Under the pieces are notes generated by a model. It ran no database searches. It was not told the origin of the DNA and was given only the letters and a program-made list of their open reading frames with translations. Position numbers and translations under genes: made by a program. Shown in pieces: positions 34,360-43,580 of a DNA stretch of 64,000 bases. The stretch's first letter is position 1. Every line of letters starts with the position of its first letter. Source of the stretch: Cytobacillus sp. NCCP-133. GTDB lineage: Bacteria > Bacillota > Bacilli > Bacillales > Cytobacillaceae. Where the stretch lies: contig NZ_BRVM01000003.1 in NCBI RefSeq assembly GCF_026011715.1, positions 219,654 to 283,653 of the forward strand, read 5' to 3'.

Positions 34360-36194
34360 TCCCAATCATCCTCTTCCGTCCGCACATAAGGAAGGCTGAA
34401 TGAAATCGTTGTTCCTTTTCCTTCCGTACTGGTTGCCCAAATTTTCCCGCCATGTGCTTCCACCATTTCCTTTGCAATAGCCAGTCCAAGGCCTGTTCCG
34501 CCAAGTTTTCTAGTTCTCGCTTTATCCACACGATAAAAACGTTCAAATATCTCATCAATATTTTCTTTTGGAATGCCGACTCCCTGGTCAGAAATACTGA
34601 CAATAATAAAGTTATCTTTCTCTTCCATACTGAAAGTCACTTTTCCGCCCTCAGGAGAATATTTAAGCGCATTCGAGATGATATTGTCCAGGACCTGAGT
34701 CAGTTTGTCTTCGTCTATATCTACAAAAGCTGAATGATCGGGAAGCTTTCTTTCAAACGTCACATTCTGCTGCTTCGTCATCTCAAAACGATCGATAATC
34801 CTGTTGTAGAAAAAGATAAAATCAATCCATTCCTTTGTCAATTGATAATCCTTGCTGTCCATCTTTGAAAGCTGAAGCAAGTCATTAACAAGGCGAATCA
34901 TCCGTTCCGTTTCATTTTGCGTGACATCCAGGAAGTTTGGAGCAATTTCTTCATCTTTCCAAGCACCTTCTGCAAGTGCCTCGAGATAGCTTCTCATTGT
35001 GGTAAGAGGAGTACGGAGTTCATGTGAGACATTGGCTACAAACTCACGGCGTTCCATATCAATCTTCTCCTGCTCAGTAATATCGTGCAAAACGGTAATT
35101 AACCCGTTTACAAATCCCGTTTCTTTCTGAATAACTGAAAAGTTAGCACGGAGGATCAGTGTGTTTGCTTTGCTGCTATAATCCAAAATCACAGAATCCC
35201 GTTCATTTAAAAGCTCTTCAAACGTGTACTCCTCTTCCAGGCCCAGTAAGGATACAATTGGTGAAGATAATACTGTTTCACGTGAAACATTTAGTATTTT
35301 TGCAGCTGGCTCATTGATTAAAATGACTCGGCCTTTTCGATCGGTTGCAATCACTCCATCTGTCATATAAGAGAGGACAGATGAAAGCTTTCGACGCTCG
35401 CCCTCGGTTGTTGCCTGCGCTTCCTGCAGCTTCTTTGTCAGACTGTTAAATGTAATCGCCAATTGGCCAATTTCGTCATAGCCATAAACCTTTACCTTTC
35501 GGGAGAAGTTCCCTTTTGCCATGGCTAAAGCCTGTTTTCTCATATCCGATATCGGGCGTGTAATGGTCTGGGCCAGAAGAATGCCCAATACCGCTGTAAT
35601 CGCAAGCGCTATCGCTGTACCGCTTGAAAAAATGTTGTTGATTTGCCGCATCTGGTCGTAAATATTTTCTATTTTAGCCACCAGATAGATGGCCCCAATC
35701 ACCTCTCCATTATTTTCAATAGGAGTCACCAGGACCCAAATGCGATTGCCTGTTAAGGGGTCAATATAATCCTCTGGAACCGGCTTAGAAGTAGCGATAG
35801 CCATTTTGATTAAATTGTCAGTCGATCTCTGGCCGACGATCCCTTGATTATCCGGATCAGATGTCCCCAATATTTTTAGTGTGTCTCCTTCGATTACACG
35901 AACTTCTGTTATATCAGTAGAGTAATAATTTTCCCTTAATAGCCTGTGGACATCTTCCTCCAATGACGGTCCATCCTCATCTGGCAGCCTTTCCTTCGTC
36001 ATCTGCTCTTCCAGATAATACTCAAGCAAATCAACCCGCTCCTGTATGGTGTCTTTGAAGTTATCTTTTAAGGTGGATTCCAGCTGCCTGACAAAGTAAA
36101 CGCCAATAATTTGCATCGCAACCAGGATAAGAAGGACATATATAATCACAAACTTTAAGTGAATGGACCGAAAAAACCCGACTTTTTCCATCAA
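34356..36194 (-). CDS. walK: Sensor histidine kinase WalK (YycG)
   Basis: This 612-residue kinase has two membrane segments (about 12-32 and 182-203) enclosing an extracellular sensor domain, then HAMP, PAS (about 265-370), the dimerisation helix with FVANVSHELRTPLTTM (phospho-His) and an ATPase domain with NIISNALKYSPEGG and GTGLGLAIAKE. With WalR it controls peptidoglycan hydrolases and is essential in most Bacillota. It lies 5 bp after walR. A perfect 16-bp parS site is embedded in the coding sequence at 35274-35289. Confidence 0.97.
   Translation of the reverse strand: MMEKVGFFRSIHLKFVIIYVLLILVAMQIIGVYFVRQLESTLKDNFKDTIQERVDLLEYYLEEQMTKERLPDEDGPSLEEDVHRLLRENYYSTDITEVRVIEGDTLKILGTSDPDNQGIVGQRSTDNLIKMAIATSKPVPEDYIDPLTGNRIWVLVTPIENNGEVIGAIYLVAKIENIYDQMRQINNIFSSGTAIALAITAVLGILLAQTITRPISDMRKQALAMAKGNFSRKVKVYGYDEIGQLAITFNSLTKKLQEAQATTEGERRKLSSVLSYMTDGVIATDRKGRVILINEPAAKILNVSRETVLSSPIVSLLGLEEEYTFEELLNERDSVILDYSSKANTLILRANFSVIQKETGFVNGLITVLHDITEQEKIDMERREFVANVSHELRTPLTTMRSYLEALAEGAWKDEEIAPNFLDVTQNETERMIRLVNDLLQLSKMDSKDYQLTKEWIDFIFFYNRIIDRFEMTKQQNVTFERKLPDHSAFVDIDEDKLTQVLDNIISNALKYSPEGGKVTFSMEEKDNFIIVSISDQGVGIPKENIDEIFERFYRVDKARTRKLGGTGLGLAIAKEMVEAHGGKIWATSTEGKGTTISFSLPYVRTEEDDWE
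35274..35289. promoter_or_regulatory. parS site inside walK
   Basis: TGTTTCACGTGAAACA is a perfect palindromic match to the 16-bp consensus bound by Spo0J/ParB. It lies about 29 kb from the DnaA-box region. In walK it encodes part of the PAS domain (NVSRETV). Confidence 0.92.
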
Positions 36195-36199
36195 TTTTC

Positions 36200-36910
36200 T
36201 TACTCCTGTTCAGGATTCCGCAAGTAATAACCGACTCCTCTTCTTGTAACAATCCATGTCGGATGGCTTGGATTATCCTCAATCTTTTCCCGCAGCCTTC
36301 TTACAGTTACGTCAACTGTACGTACATCACCATAGTAATCATAGCCCCAAACAGTCTGAAGCAAATGCTCCCTTGTCATGACTTGGCCAATATGCTTCGC
36401 TAAATAGTGCAGAAGCTCAAACTCTCGATGTGTTAATTCAATCGTTTCACCGCGTTTGGATACCACATAAGCATCCGGGTGAATAACAAGTGAACCCACC
36501 TCGATTTCATTTGTTTCTTCCTCTTTCTCAGCCTTGGAAGCAATTTGCTGATGACGCCGTAAATTGGCTTTCACACGGGCAATTAGCTCTCTCGTGCTGA
36601 AGGGCTTTGTAACATAATCATCCGCACCCAGTTCAAGGCCCAACACCTTATCAATCTCAGAGTCCTTGGCTGTCAGCATAATGATTGGCATATCATACTT
36701 TTTACGTACCTCACGGCATACTTCAATGCCATCTCTTTGAGGAAGCATGATATCCAGCAGGATTAAATCCGGTTTCATTTCTTCAACTTTTTCCAAGGCA
36801 TCATTGCCATCATAGGCACAAACCACCTCATAGCCTTCTTTTTTTAAGTTGAACTGCAGAATATCTGCAATTGGCTTCTCATCATCTACAACTAGAATTT
36901 TTTTATCCAT
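36200..36910 (-). CDS. walR: Response regulator WalR (YycF)
   Basis: This 236-residue OmpR-type regulator has a receiver domain with the phospho-acceptor Asp in [14 protein letters not shown] (about 53) and a C-terminal winged helix (about 135-235, [16 protein letters not shown]). The start [11 protein letters not shown] at 36910 has AAGGAGATAGGG upstream, and the in-frame extension to 36976 is not supported. It is the first gene of walRKHIJ. Its target operator TGTWAH-N5-TGTWAH occurs near the upstream endopeptidase gene. Confidence 0.97.
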   Translation of the reverse strand: MDKKILVVDDEKPIADILQFNLKKEGYEVVCAYDGNDALEKVEEMKPDLILLDIMLPQRDGIEVCREVRKKYDMPIIMLTAKDSEIDKVLGLELGADDYVTKPFSTRELIARVKANLRRHQQIASKAEKEEETNEIEVGSLVIHPDAYVVSKRGETIELTHREFELLHYLAKHIGQVMTREHLLQTVWGYDYYGDVRTVDVTVRRLREKIEDNPSHPTWIVTRRGVGYYLRNPEQE

Positions 36911-37077
36911 CCCTATCTCCTTTTTCTTGCAAAATGTATTTATTTTTGGAGCAGTAGAATTCATTAAAAAAACCACATGTTATCTACTTTACTTTACCAT
37001 GTTACAGGTGGGAATTCATCTATTTGAAAAGCTCTGTTAAACTTTGGTGTTTCTTATATATGTTGTTGTTAACTATA

Positions 37078-37106
37078 AAAGCCTCTAGCACGTAACTAGA
37101 GACTTC
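37078..37106 (-). terminator. Terminator of the endopeptidase gene
   Basis: GTCTCTAG and CTAGAGGC pair around TTACGTG on the minus strand and are followed by TTTTATAG. It separates the endopeptidase gene from walR. Confidence 0.75.
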
Positions 37107-37115
37107 TCTCATCCA

Positions 37116-38591
37116 TTATTTTTTTATATATTTTAGCGGGTCCTGCATTTTTCCATTTTTATAAAGTTCAAAATGAAGGTGAACACCTGTCGAATCTCCA
37201 GTTGTGCCCATAATGCCAATCTTTGAACCTTTTGAAACGGTCTGGCCTGCACTTACGCTAATGGAATCCAAATGAGCGTAAACAGTGCGGAATCCATTAT
37301 TATGATCAATTACAATCTTGTTTCCATAACCGCCATCCCAGCCTGCAGAAACGACCATGCCATTATCTGCTGCTTTGATGGTCCGGTCACTGGGGCGGGC
37401 AATATCAATTCCTTTGTGCATTTTGCCCCAGCGATAGCCAACCTTGCTGGAAATATAGCCGCCGACAGCAGGGTAGGCAAAGCTTCCTTCTCCTCTGGAT
37501 GGAATTACTTTTGTTCCTTTAATGACAATATGCTTAACTGGTTCTTCCAGTACTTTTTCTTCGGATACCTCTTTTTTAATGGTTTGACCATTTTCTTCAG
37601 AGATCAGATAGGTTGCAGAAAGGATACCCTTTTTTCCTTCTTGTTTCACTTTTGTATCGCCTTTGGGCATGCCGCTATCTTCGATTACTTCTTTTTTATA
37701 TGCAATCTCTTCTTTTTTGAATACTTCTTTATCAACAACAACTTTAATATATGGTTTAAGAGCGGTAACATTCAATTCTTGTCCAGCTTTGATGACTGAA
37801 TCTTTCTTAAGTCCGCTGTTTAACTTCATTAATTGCTTCAGATCAAGACTGTGTGCAGATGCTATGCTGCTCAGTGCATCTCCCTCTTTCACCTGATATT
37901 TCTTTTCTTCAAGCGTTCCTTTCTGAAGAAGCTTTGCTGCATCTGCTGCACTAACAATCTGGTCCGGCTTAACTTTTGTTTGTGATACTGAAACTTTCTC
38001 ATTAAACCGAACATCTAAAATACGTGTTTCATCTTCCTTCAGCTGTGGTAAAGATTCAGAGGAAGCTTTCCTTTGTTCTAAATCTTCTAGTTCTTTTTCT
38101 GTTACATAGGATGCTTTAATTTTAGTCAGCGCTGCTTCTGCCTGTTCTTCATCTTCAACATAAGCGACTTCCTTTCCGCCAATAACCAGGGCGGCTGCTT
38201 CAGCTTTAATGTCGATATCGTCCTTAATTTCATTTACAGTCTCTGCGTTATTAACCTCAGCATTGGACTCGAATACTTGCTCAGGAATAAAAGAAAGGTC
38301 AGAACCAAGCGATAAATTCAAACCTTGATAAGAGCCCTCAAGCTCCTTAATTTTGGTTTTAACCAGATTCTCCATTACACTTTTATCAGAAACGGTTCCG
38401 ATATACTGATCGTCCATATAAACATAATAAACAGTCATCAATTGATCATCATTAGCTAGGGCGGAATCACCGCCTGCAAACGTTACAGCGGCGGCTGCAA
38501 CTCCAGCTGCAACTGTTTTATTGATTATATTTTTATAGCTCTTGGCTGTATATTCTGTCGCAGAAAATAAATTCCTCACCCATTTAAACAC
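37116..38591 (-). CDS. LysM-G5-M23 peptidoglycan endopeptidase
   Basis: This 491-residue secreted protein begins with a basic N-terminus and a hydrophobic stretch (about 28-46), then has a LysM repeat (about 221-268, YQVKEGDALSSIASAHSLDL), a G5 domain (about 270-350) and a C-terminal LytM/M23 metallopeptidase with HKGIDIARP (about 390) and VHLHFELYKNG (about 470). It cleaves peptide cross-bridges of the wall. GTG start with AGGGGGATG. It lies directly upstream of walRKHIJ, and a WalR-type box occurs in its long upstream region, so control by WalR is likely. Confidence 0.92.
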   Translation of the reverse strand: MFKWVRNLFSATEYTAKSYKNIINKTVAAGVAAAAVTFAGGDSALANDDQLMTVYYVYMDDQYIGTVSDKSVMENLVKTKIKELEGSYQGLNLSLGSDLSFIPEQVFESNAEVNNAETVNEIKDDIDIKAEAAALVIGGKEVAYVEDEEQAEAALTKIKASYVTEKELEDLEQRKASSESLPQLKEDETRILDVRFNEKVSVSQTKVKPDQIVSAADAAKLLQKGTLEEKKYQVKEGDALSSIASAHSLDLKQLMKLNSGLKKDSVIKAGQELNVTALKPYIKVVVDKEVFKKEEIAYKKEVIEDSGMPKGDTKVKQEGKKGILSATYLISEENGQTIKKEVSEEKVLEEPVKHIVIKGTKVIPSRGEGSFAYPAVGGYISSKVGYRWGKMHKGIDIARPSDRTIKAADNGMVVSAGWDGGYGNKIVIDHNNGFRTVYAHLDSISVSAGQTVSKGSKIGIMGTTGDSTGVHLHFELYKNGKMQDPLKYIKK

Positions 38592-38950
38592 GGCTACATC
38601 CCCCTAGACTACGGTAGCAAACACTTTCATTTATTGCTATGTAACGACTAATTTATATACCTGATTTTTCACCATATTTACTTTATCATATCGAGGATGA
38701 AATAGATTAAGAGACTTTGTAATGTTACAAAAATGTATAATAACTGCCATTTTGTTACTATTAATGGCAAATAGTTAAAAGCAGCATGATTAATTTCGCC
38801 GAAAAAAAAGGGTAAAAAAATAGGCACTAATCCCTATACAGAAGGATTTTCGAATGTTTCAGATGTAATAGCAGGATCGAAAAGATCGAACCAAAATCAT
38901 TACAAGCGATTAGCAGAAAATAACTAGTTATATTACAATAACGTAACAAA
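38592..38950. promoter_or_regulatory. Long upstream region of the endopeptidase gene
   Basis: No gene is visible between the endopeptidase start and the tRNA-Phe terminator. The right end carries a WalR-type box. A second, imperfect group of TGTAA/TTACA motifs lies at 38718-38735. A long 5' leader is possible; no known riboswitch is recognised. Confidence 0.45.
38932..38948 (-). promoter_or_regulatory. Putative WalR binding site
   Basis: On the minus strand the sequence is TGTTAC-GTTAT-TGTAAT, a full match to the WalR direct repeat TGTWAH-N5-TGTWAH. It lies about 340 bp upstream of the endopeptidase start, overlapping the end of the tRNA terminator. Confidence 0.55.
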
Positions 38951-38978
38951 AAGGAGTATGAATGATATCATACTCCTT
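38951..38978 (-). terminator. Terminator of the tRNA operon
   Basis: GGAGTATGA and TCATACTCC form a perfect stem, followed by TTTTTG on the minus strand. It lies 8 bp after the tRNA-Phe 3' end. Confidence 0.85.
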
Positions 38979-38985
38979 TTTAGGA

Positions 38986-39058
38986 TGGCTCAGGACGGAA
39001 TCGAACCGCCGACACAAGGATTTTCAGTCCTTTGCTCTACCGACTGAGCTACTGAGCC
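38986..39058 (-). tRNA. tRNA-Phe (GAA)
   Basis: The minus strand folds into a cloverleaf with acceptor GGCTCAG/CTGAGCC, D arm GCTCAGTCGGTAGAGC, anticodon loop CTGAAAA (GAA) and T arm GGCGGTTCGATTCCGTC. The CCA end is not encoded. It is the last tRNA of the cluster before the terminator. Confidence 0.95.
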
Positions 39059-39225
39059 ATATTGAATTATTGGGCCTAAACTTCGAAAGATGTGCTTCAA
39101 AGTCCCTGCGTGCTTTGTCGCAGATTTTAAAAGCATGCCATTCGATGCTGAATCGCTTCGCAGCTGCATTCTTTTAAAATCCTCTACCGACTGAGCTACT
39201 GAGCCATATTGAATTATTGGGCCTA
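39035..39225 (-). repeat. Exact 44-bp duplication of the tRNA-Phe 5' half
   Basis: The 44 bp at 39035-39078 (5' part of tRNA-Phe with its leader) recur without change at 39182-39225. The 103 bp between them hold an inverted repeat (ATTTTAAAAG...CTTTTAAAAT). The outer copy lacks the anticodon and T arms and cannot give a tRNA. Confidence 0.85.
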
Positions 39226-39240
39226 GATTATGTATGTAAA

Positions 39241-39317
39241 TGGCGGTCCGGACGGGACTCGAACCCGCGACCTCCTGCGTGACAGGCAGGCATTCTAACC
39301 AACTGAACTACCGGACC
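39241..39317 (-). tRNA. tRNA-Asp (GTC)
   Basis: Acceptor GGTCCGG/CCGGACC, anticodon loop CTGTCAC (GTC), T loop GGTTCGAGTC. The 3' CCA is encoded. Confidence 0.95.
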
Positions 39318-39379
39318 AGAATAATAACCGTCAGCAAGTGAGCTGGGCTTGCCAGCTGTTTGCTGACGATTATTCGCCA

Positions 39380-39451
39380 TGACCCCTACGGGATTCGAAC
39401 CCGTGTTACCGCCGTGAAAGGGCGGTGTCTTAACCGCTTGACCAAGGGGCC
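39380..39451 (-). tRNA. tRNA-Glu (TTC)
   Basis: Acceptor GGCCCCT/AGGGGTC, anticodon loop CTTTCAC (TTC), T loop GGTTCGAATCC. CCA is not encoded. Confidence 0.95.
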
Positions 39452-39465
39452 ATATAAAAATATAA

Positions 39466-39541
39466 TGGTGAGCCATGAAGGACTCGAACCTTCGACCCTC
39501 TGATTAAAAGTCAGATGCTCTACCGACTGAGCTAATGGCTC
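39466..39541 (-). tRNA. tRNA-Lys (TTT)
   Basis: Acceptor GAGCCAT/ATGGCTC, D arm GCTCAGTCGGTAGAGC, anticodon loop CTTTTAA (TTT), T loop GGTTCGAGTCC. The 3' CCA is encoded. Confidence 0.95.
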
Positions 39542-39652
39542 ATACTAATAATGTTGCCTAAAACTTGATACTGCTACGTCAGATGTTCCAAAGCATTGCA
39601 TGCTTTGTCAAAGATTGCTATTCGGTGGAGTACTACAAGGATGCTGCAATCT

Positions 39653-39676
39653 GCTCTACCGCTGAGCTAATGGCTC
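39653..39676 (-). pseudogene. tRNA-Lys 5' fragment
   Basis: Twenty-four bases match the 5' quarter of tRNA-Lys with one deleted base in the D loop. It lies about 110 bp upstream of the intact gene. The spacer resembles that of the tRNA-Phe duplication. Confidence 0.75.
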
Positions 39677-39870
39677 GTACTTAGCTGTCATCTTGGCGAC
39701 GCTTTTTATAATATCATATAGTTTTATAAAAGCGCAATAACTTTTTCACAAAAAAATTTTTTCAAAGAAAACTCGGCAGGATGTGCCTGATTCCTAGACT
39801 GCAGGCGCCCATTGGAGGATTTCATTCCCCAAGTTCACAATTTAATTGTTTTTACCCAAAAAATCAGAAA
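39677..39870. other. Spacer between tRNA remnant and purA terminator
   Basis: AT-rich sequence without a visible gene. It should contain the promoter of the tRNA operon, but no clear pair of boxes was identified. Confidence 0.4.
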
Positions 39871-39894
39871 AAGCCCTAATTCTCATTAGGGCTT
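39871..39894 (-). terminator. Terminator of purA
   Basis: Ten-bp perfect arms AAGCCCTAAT and ATTAGGGCTT enclose four bases and are followed by TTTTC on the minus strand, 12 bp after the purA stop. Confidence 0.85.
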
Positions 39895-39906
39895 TCCATT
39901 CAAGTA

Positions 39907-41229
<1,323 letters not shown>

Positions 41230-41286
41230 TTAAAATTTCTATAAATTCATTTTTAATTAAGTAACTCATTTCAACCACTTTAGTTT

Positions 41287-41315
41287 ATCAAGATGCAGTG
41301 TGATAGTCAATAAAA
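41287..41315 (-). promoter_or_regulatory. purA promoter
   Basis: On the minus strand TTGACT is followed after 17 bp by TAAACT, about 90 bp before the start codon. Confidence 0.6.
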
Positions 41316-41357
41316 CACGAACGATTTTAACAAAAATATAAAAATATGTTCGTAAAA
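41313..41357. promoter_or_regulatory. Pair of PurR boxes upstream of purA
   Basis: CGAAC at 41318-41322 and its inverse GTTCG at 41348-41352 lie in A/T-rich surroundings as in the PurBox consensus. The 25-bp separation of the cores fits the paired PurBoxes of Bacillus pur genes. Confidence 0.7.
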
Positions 41358-41380
41358 CCATGAAAATATGAAAATAAGAA

Positions 41381-41534
41381 TAAGAAAAGCGCAAGGCGCC
41401 TTGTCCACGAAGGAACGTAGACTAAGAGCACCGCGTCCTGTGGCAACGTCTGCATGACCGCATCCCCAAGAGCGCAACAAGACAAACTTGTGACCTTGAG
41501 GGAGTGGGCTGGAGCATTAGATGAAGTTCAAAGT
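41381..41534. repeat. Interspersed repeat, copy A
   Basis: The unit begins GAAAAGCGCAAGGCGCCTTG, continues with GAAGGAACGTAGACTAAGAGC and TGTGGCAACGTCTGCATGACC, and ends near AAGTTCAAAG. Related units lie at 46724-46880 and 49816-49976. All are intergenic. Confidence 0.8.
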
Positions 41535-41556
41535 TTTATACTTTCTTACTCTGTAA

Positions 41557-41594
41557 AAAAGAGGGCTTGCAGCACAGCTGCAGGCCCTCTTTAT
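41557..41594 (-). terminator. Terminator of dnaC
   Basis: AAGAGGGCCTGCAGC and GCTGCAAGCCCTCTT pair around TGT on the minus strand and are followed by TTTTAC. The stem overlaps the last base of the dnaC stop region. Confidence 0.8.
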
Positions 41595-42955
41595 GCACCA
41601 GGCGGAGCAAAAGAATCGTCAAAGCGTTTCTCTAAGTTTACGAATTTATTATACTCCTTAACAAATGCCAGCTGAACAGTTCCAACCGGGCCGTTACGCT
41701 GCTTTGCAATAATAATTTCAATGATATTTTTATCCTCGGACTCTTTATCATAATAGTCATCACGGTATAAGAATGCCACAATATCGGCATCCTGCTCGAT
41801 ACTTCCTGATTCACGAATATCCGACATCATCGGACGCTTGTCCTGGCGCTGTTCCACTCCACGTGATAGCTGAGATAGTGCGATAACAGGAACATGAAGT
41901 TCACGGGCTAATTGTTTAAGGGAGCGAGAGATTTCAGATACTTCCTGTTGGCGATTTTCTCCAGAACGTCCGCTTCCAAGAATTAACTGCAAGTAGTCTA
42001 TCAGGATCATGCCAAGCCCATGCTCCTGCTTTAAACGGCGGCACTTAGAGCGAATATCTGTGATTCTGACACCTGGGGTATCGTCAATAAAAATCCCTGC
42101 ATTTGATAAGCTTCCCATCGCCATGGTCAGCTTCCCCCAGTCCTCGTCCGTCAGGGAACCAGTACGAAGCCTTTGTGCATCAATATTTCCTTCTGCACAA
42201 AGGATACGCATGACAAGCTGTTCGGCGCCCATCTCCAGACTAAAGATTGCAACGTTTTCTCCGGTTTTCATTGCAACATTTTGTGCGATATTCAGAGCGA
42301 ATGCAGTTTTCCCCACGGAAGGGCGGGCACCCACTATAATGAGGTCATTTCGCTGGAAGCCGGCTGTAATATGATCCAGCTCGGCAAACCCAGTCGCGAT
42401 TCCTGTAACTTCACCTTTATGGTTATGCATTTCCTCGATATTATCGTAGGTCCTGACAAGAACATCCTTAATATTATGAAAGGCACCAGCGTTTTTGCGC
42501 TGTGCTACCTCCATGATATTTTTCTCAGCTTCTCCCAATAGGACTTCCACTTCATCTTCACGGCTATAACCGTCTTGTGCAATATCTGTAGCTGTTCGGA
42601 TCAAACGGCGAAGCAATGATTTTTCTTCGACGATTTTAGCATAATACTCGATATTTGCAGCAGTTGGAACGGATCCCGCCAGCTCACTCAAATAGCTGAC
42701 TCCTCCAGTATCCTCCAGCAGTTTCGCTGCACTGAGTTCTTCTGTCACTGTGATTAAGTCAACCGCTTTTCCCAGATCACTCAGCTTGAGCATCACATTG
42801 AAAATCTTCTGGTGTGCCGCCCGGTAAAAGTCTTCTGGTATTAATATCTCTGATGCTTGTGTAAGAGAGGAGGGTTCAAGAAAGATTGCCCCAAGCACTG
42901 CCTGTTCCGCTTCAATATTTTGAGGCGGGAGCCGATCCGCAAATAAATCACTCAT
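41591..42955 (-). CDS. dnaC: Replicative DNA helicase (DnaB family)
   Basis: This 454-residue hexameric helicase unwinds DNA at the fork. The N-terminal domain (DRLPPQNIEAEQAVLGAIFL) is followed by a RecA-like core with Walker A GARPSVGKTAFALN (about 208-221), IDYLQLILG and KNRGPVG-type C-terminal KQRNGPVGTV. ATG follows AAGGAGGTC. It lies in the conserved order rplI-dnaC-purA. It is called dnaC in Bacillus nomenclature and corresponds to E. coli dnaB. Confidence 0.97.
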   Translation of the reverse strand: MSDLFADRLPPQNIEAEQAVLGAIFLEPSSLTQASEILIPEDFYRAAHQKIFNVMLKLSDLGKAVDLITVTEELSAAKLLEDTGGVSYLSELAGSVPTAANIEYYAKIVEEKSLLRRLIRTATDIAQDGYSREDEVEVLLGEAEKNIMEVAQRKNAGAFHNIKDVLVRTYDNIEEMHNHKGEVTGIATGFAELDHITAGFQRNDLIIVGARPSVGKTAFALNIAQNVAMKTGENVAIFSLEMGAEQLVMRILCAEGNIDAQRLRTGSLTDEDWGKLTMAMGSLSNAGIFIDDTPGVRITDIRSKCRRLKQEHGLGMILIDYLQLILGSGRSGENRQQEVSEISRSLKQLARELHVPVIALSQLSRGVEQRQDKRPMMSDIRESGSIEQDADIVAFLYRDDYYDKESEDKNIIEIIIAKQRNGPVGTVQLAFVKEYNKFVNLEKRFDDSFAPPGA

Positions 42956-43029
42956 CTATTGAGACCTCCTTAATATAAAAGCATGAATCAATCTATAGTT
43001 ATATAAAAATCTTTAGATTTCCTTTAAAA

Positions 43030-43058
43030 AATGTGACCAGCAAAAACTGATCACATTT
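43030..43058 (-). terminator. Terminator between rplI and dnaC
   Basis: ATGTGATCAG and CTGGTCACAT pair with one mismatch around TTTTTG and are followed by TTTTTTA on the minus strand. Confidence 0.75.
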
Positions 43059-43130
43059 TTAATCAACCCTTTTATTTTAACATGTTTGCAGGCAAAATCT
43101 ACTTCCAATATTAGTTTATATACAGGAAGA

Positions 43131-43580
43131 TTAGTTCGCTTCTTTAACATGCACGTTTAATGCTGCCATTACTTCTGTGTGAAGTTTAACCGGGACCTTC
43201 GTGTATCCAAGAGAACGGATCGCATCATCCATTTCAATTTTACGCTTATCAATTTTGATGCTGTGCTTCTTTTGGAGTTCTTCTGCAATTTGCTTGCTTG
43301 TGATGGAGCCGAATAAGCGTCCGCCCTCACCAGCTTTTGTAGTAATCTCAACCGTCAGCTTCTCCAGTGTTTCTTTCAGCTTTTTTGCTTCAGCCAGCTC
43401 TTCTGCAGCAAGCTTTTCTTCTTTTTTCTTTTGTGCATTCAGGCTGCTGACATTAGACTGGTTTGCTTCAAGAGCCAGCCCTTGTTTAATCAAGAAATTA
43501 TGTGCATAGCCGTCTGCCACGTTTTTTACTTCGCCTTTTTTCCCTTTGCCTTTAACGTCTTTTAAAAAAATCACTTTCAT
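43131..43580 (-). CDS. rplI: 50S ribosomal protein L9
   Basis: This 149-residue protein binds domain V of 23S rRNA and spans the L1 stalk base. The signature [20 protein letters not shown] is followed by the long connecting helix and the C-terminal domain. Its ATG overlaps the gdpP stop codon (ATGA). Confidence 0.97.
   Translation of the reverse strand: MKVIFLKDVKGKGKKGEVKNVADGYAHNFLIKQGLALEANQSNVSSLNAQKKKEEKLAAEELAEAKKLKETLEKLTVEITTKAGEGGRLFGSITSKQIAEELQKKHSIKIDKRKIEMDDAIRSLGYTKVPVKLHTEVMAALNVHVKEAN

Noticed and set aside
38592..38950. c-di-AMP (ydaO) riboswitch before the endopeptidase gene
   Set aside because: The context is typical for it, but the conserved aptamer segments are not present.
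39228..39476. 82-residue ORF across the tRNA cluster
   Set aside because: It lies over tRNA-Asp and tRNA-Glu genes, whose cloverleaves explain the sequence.
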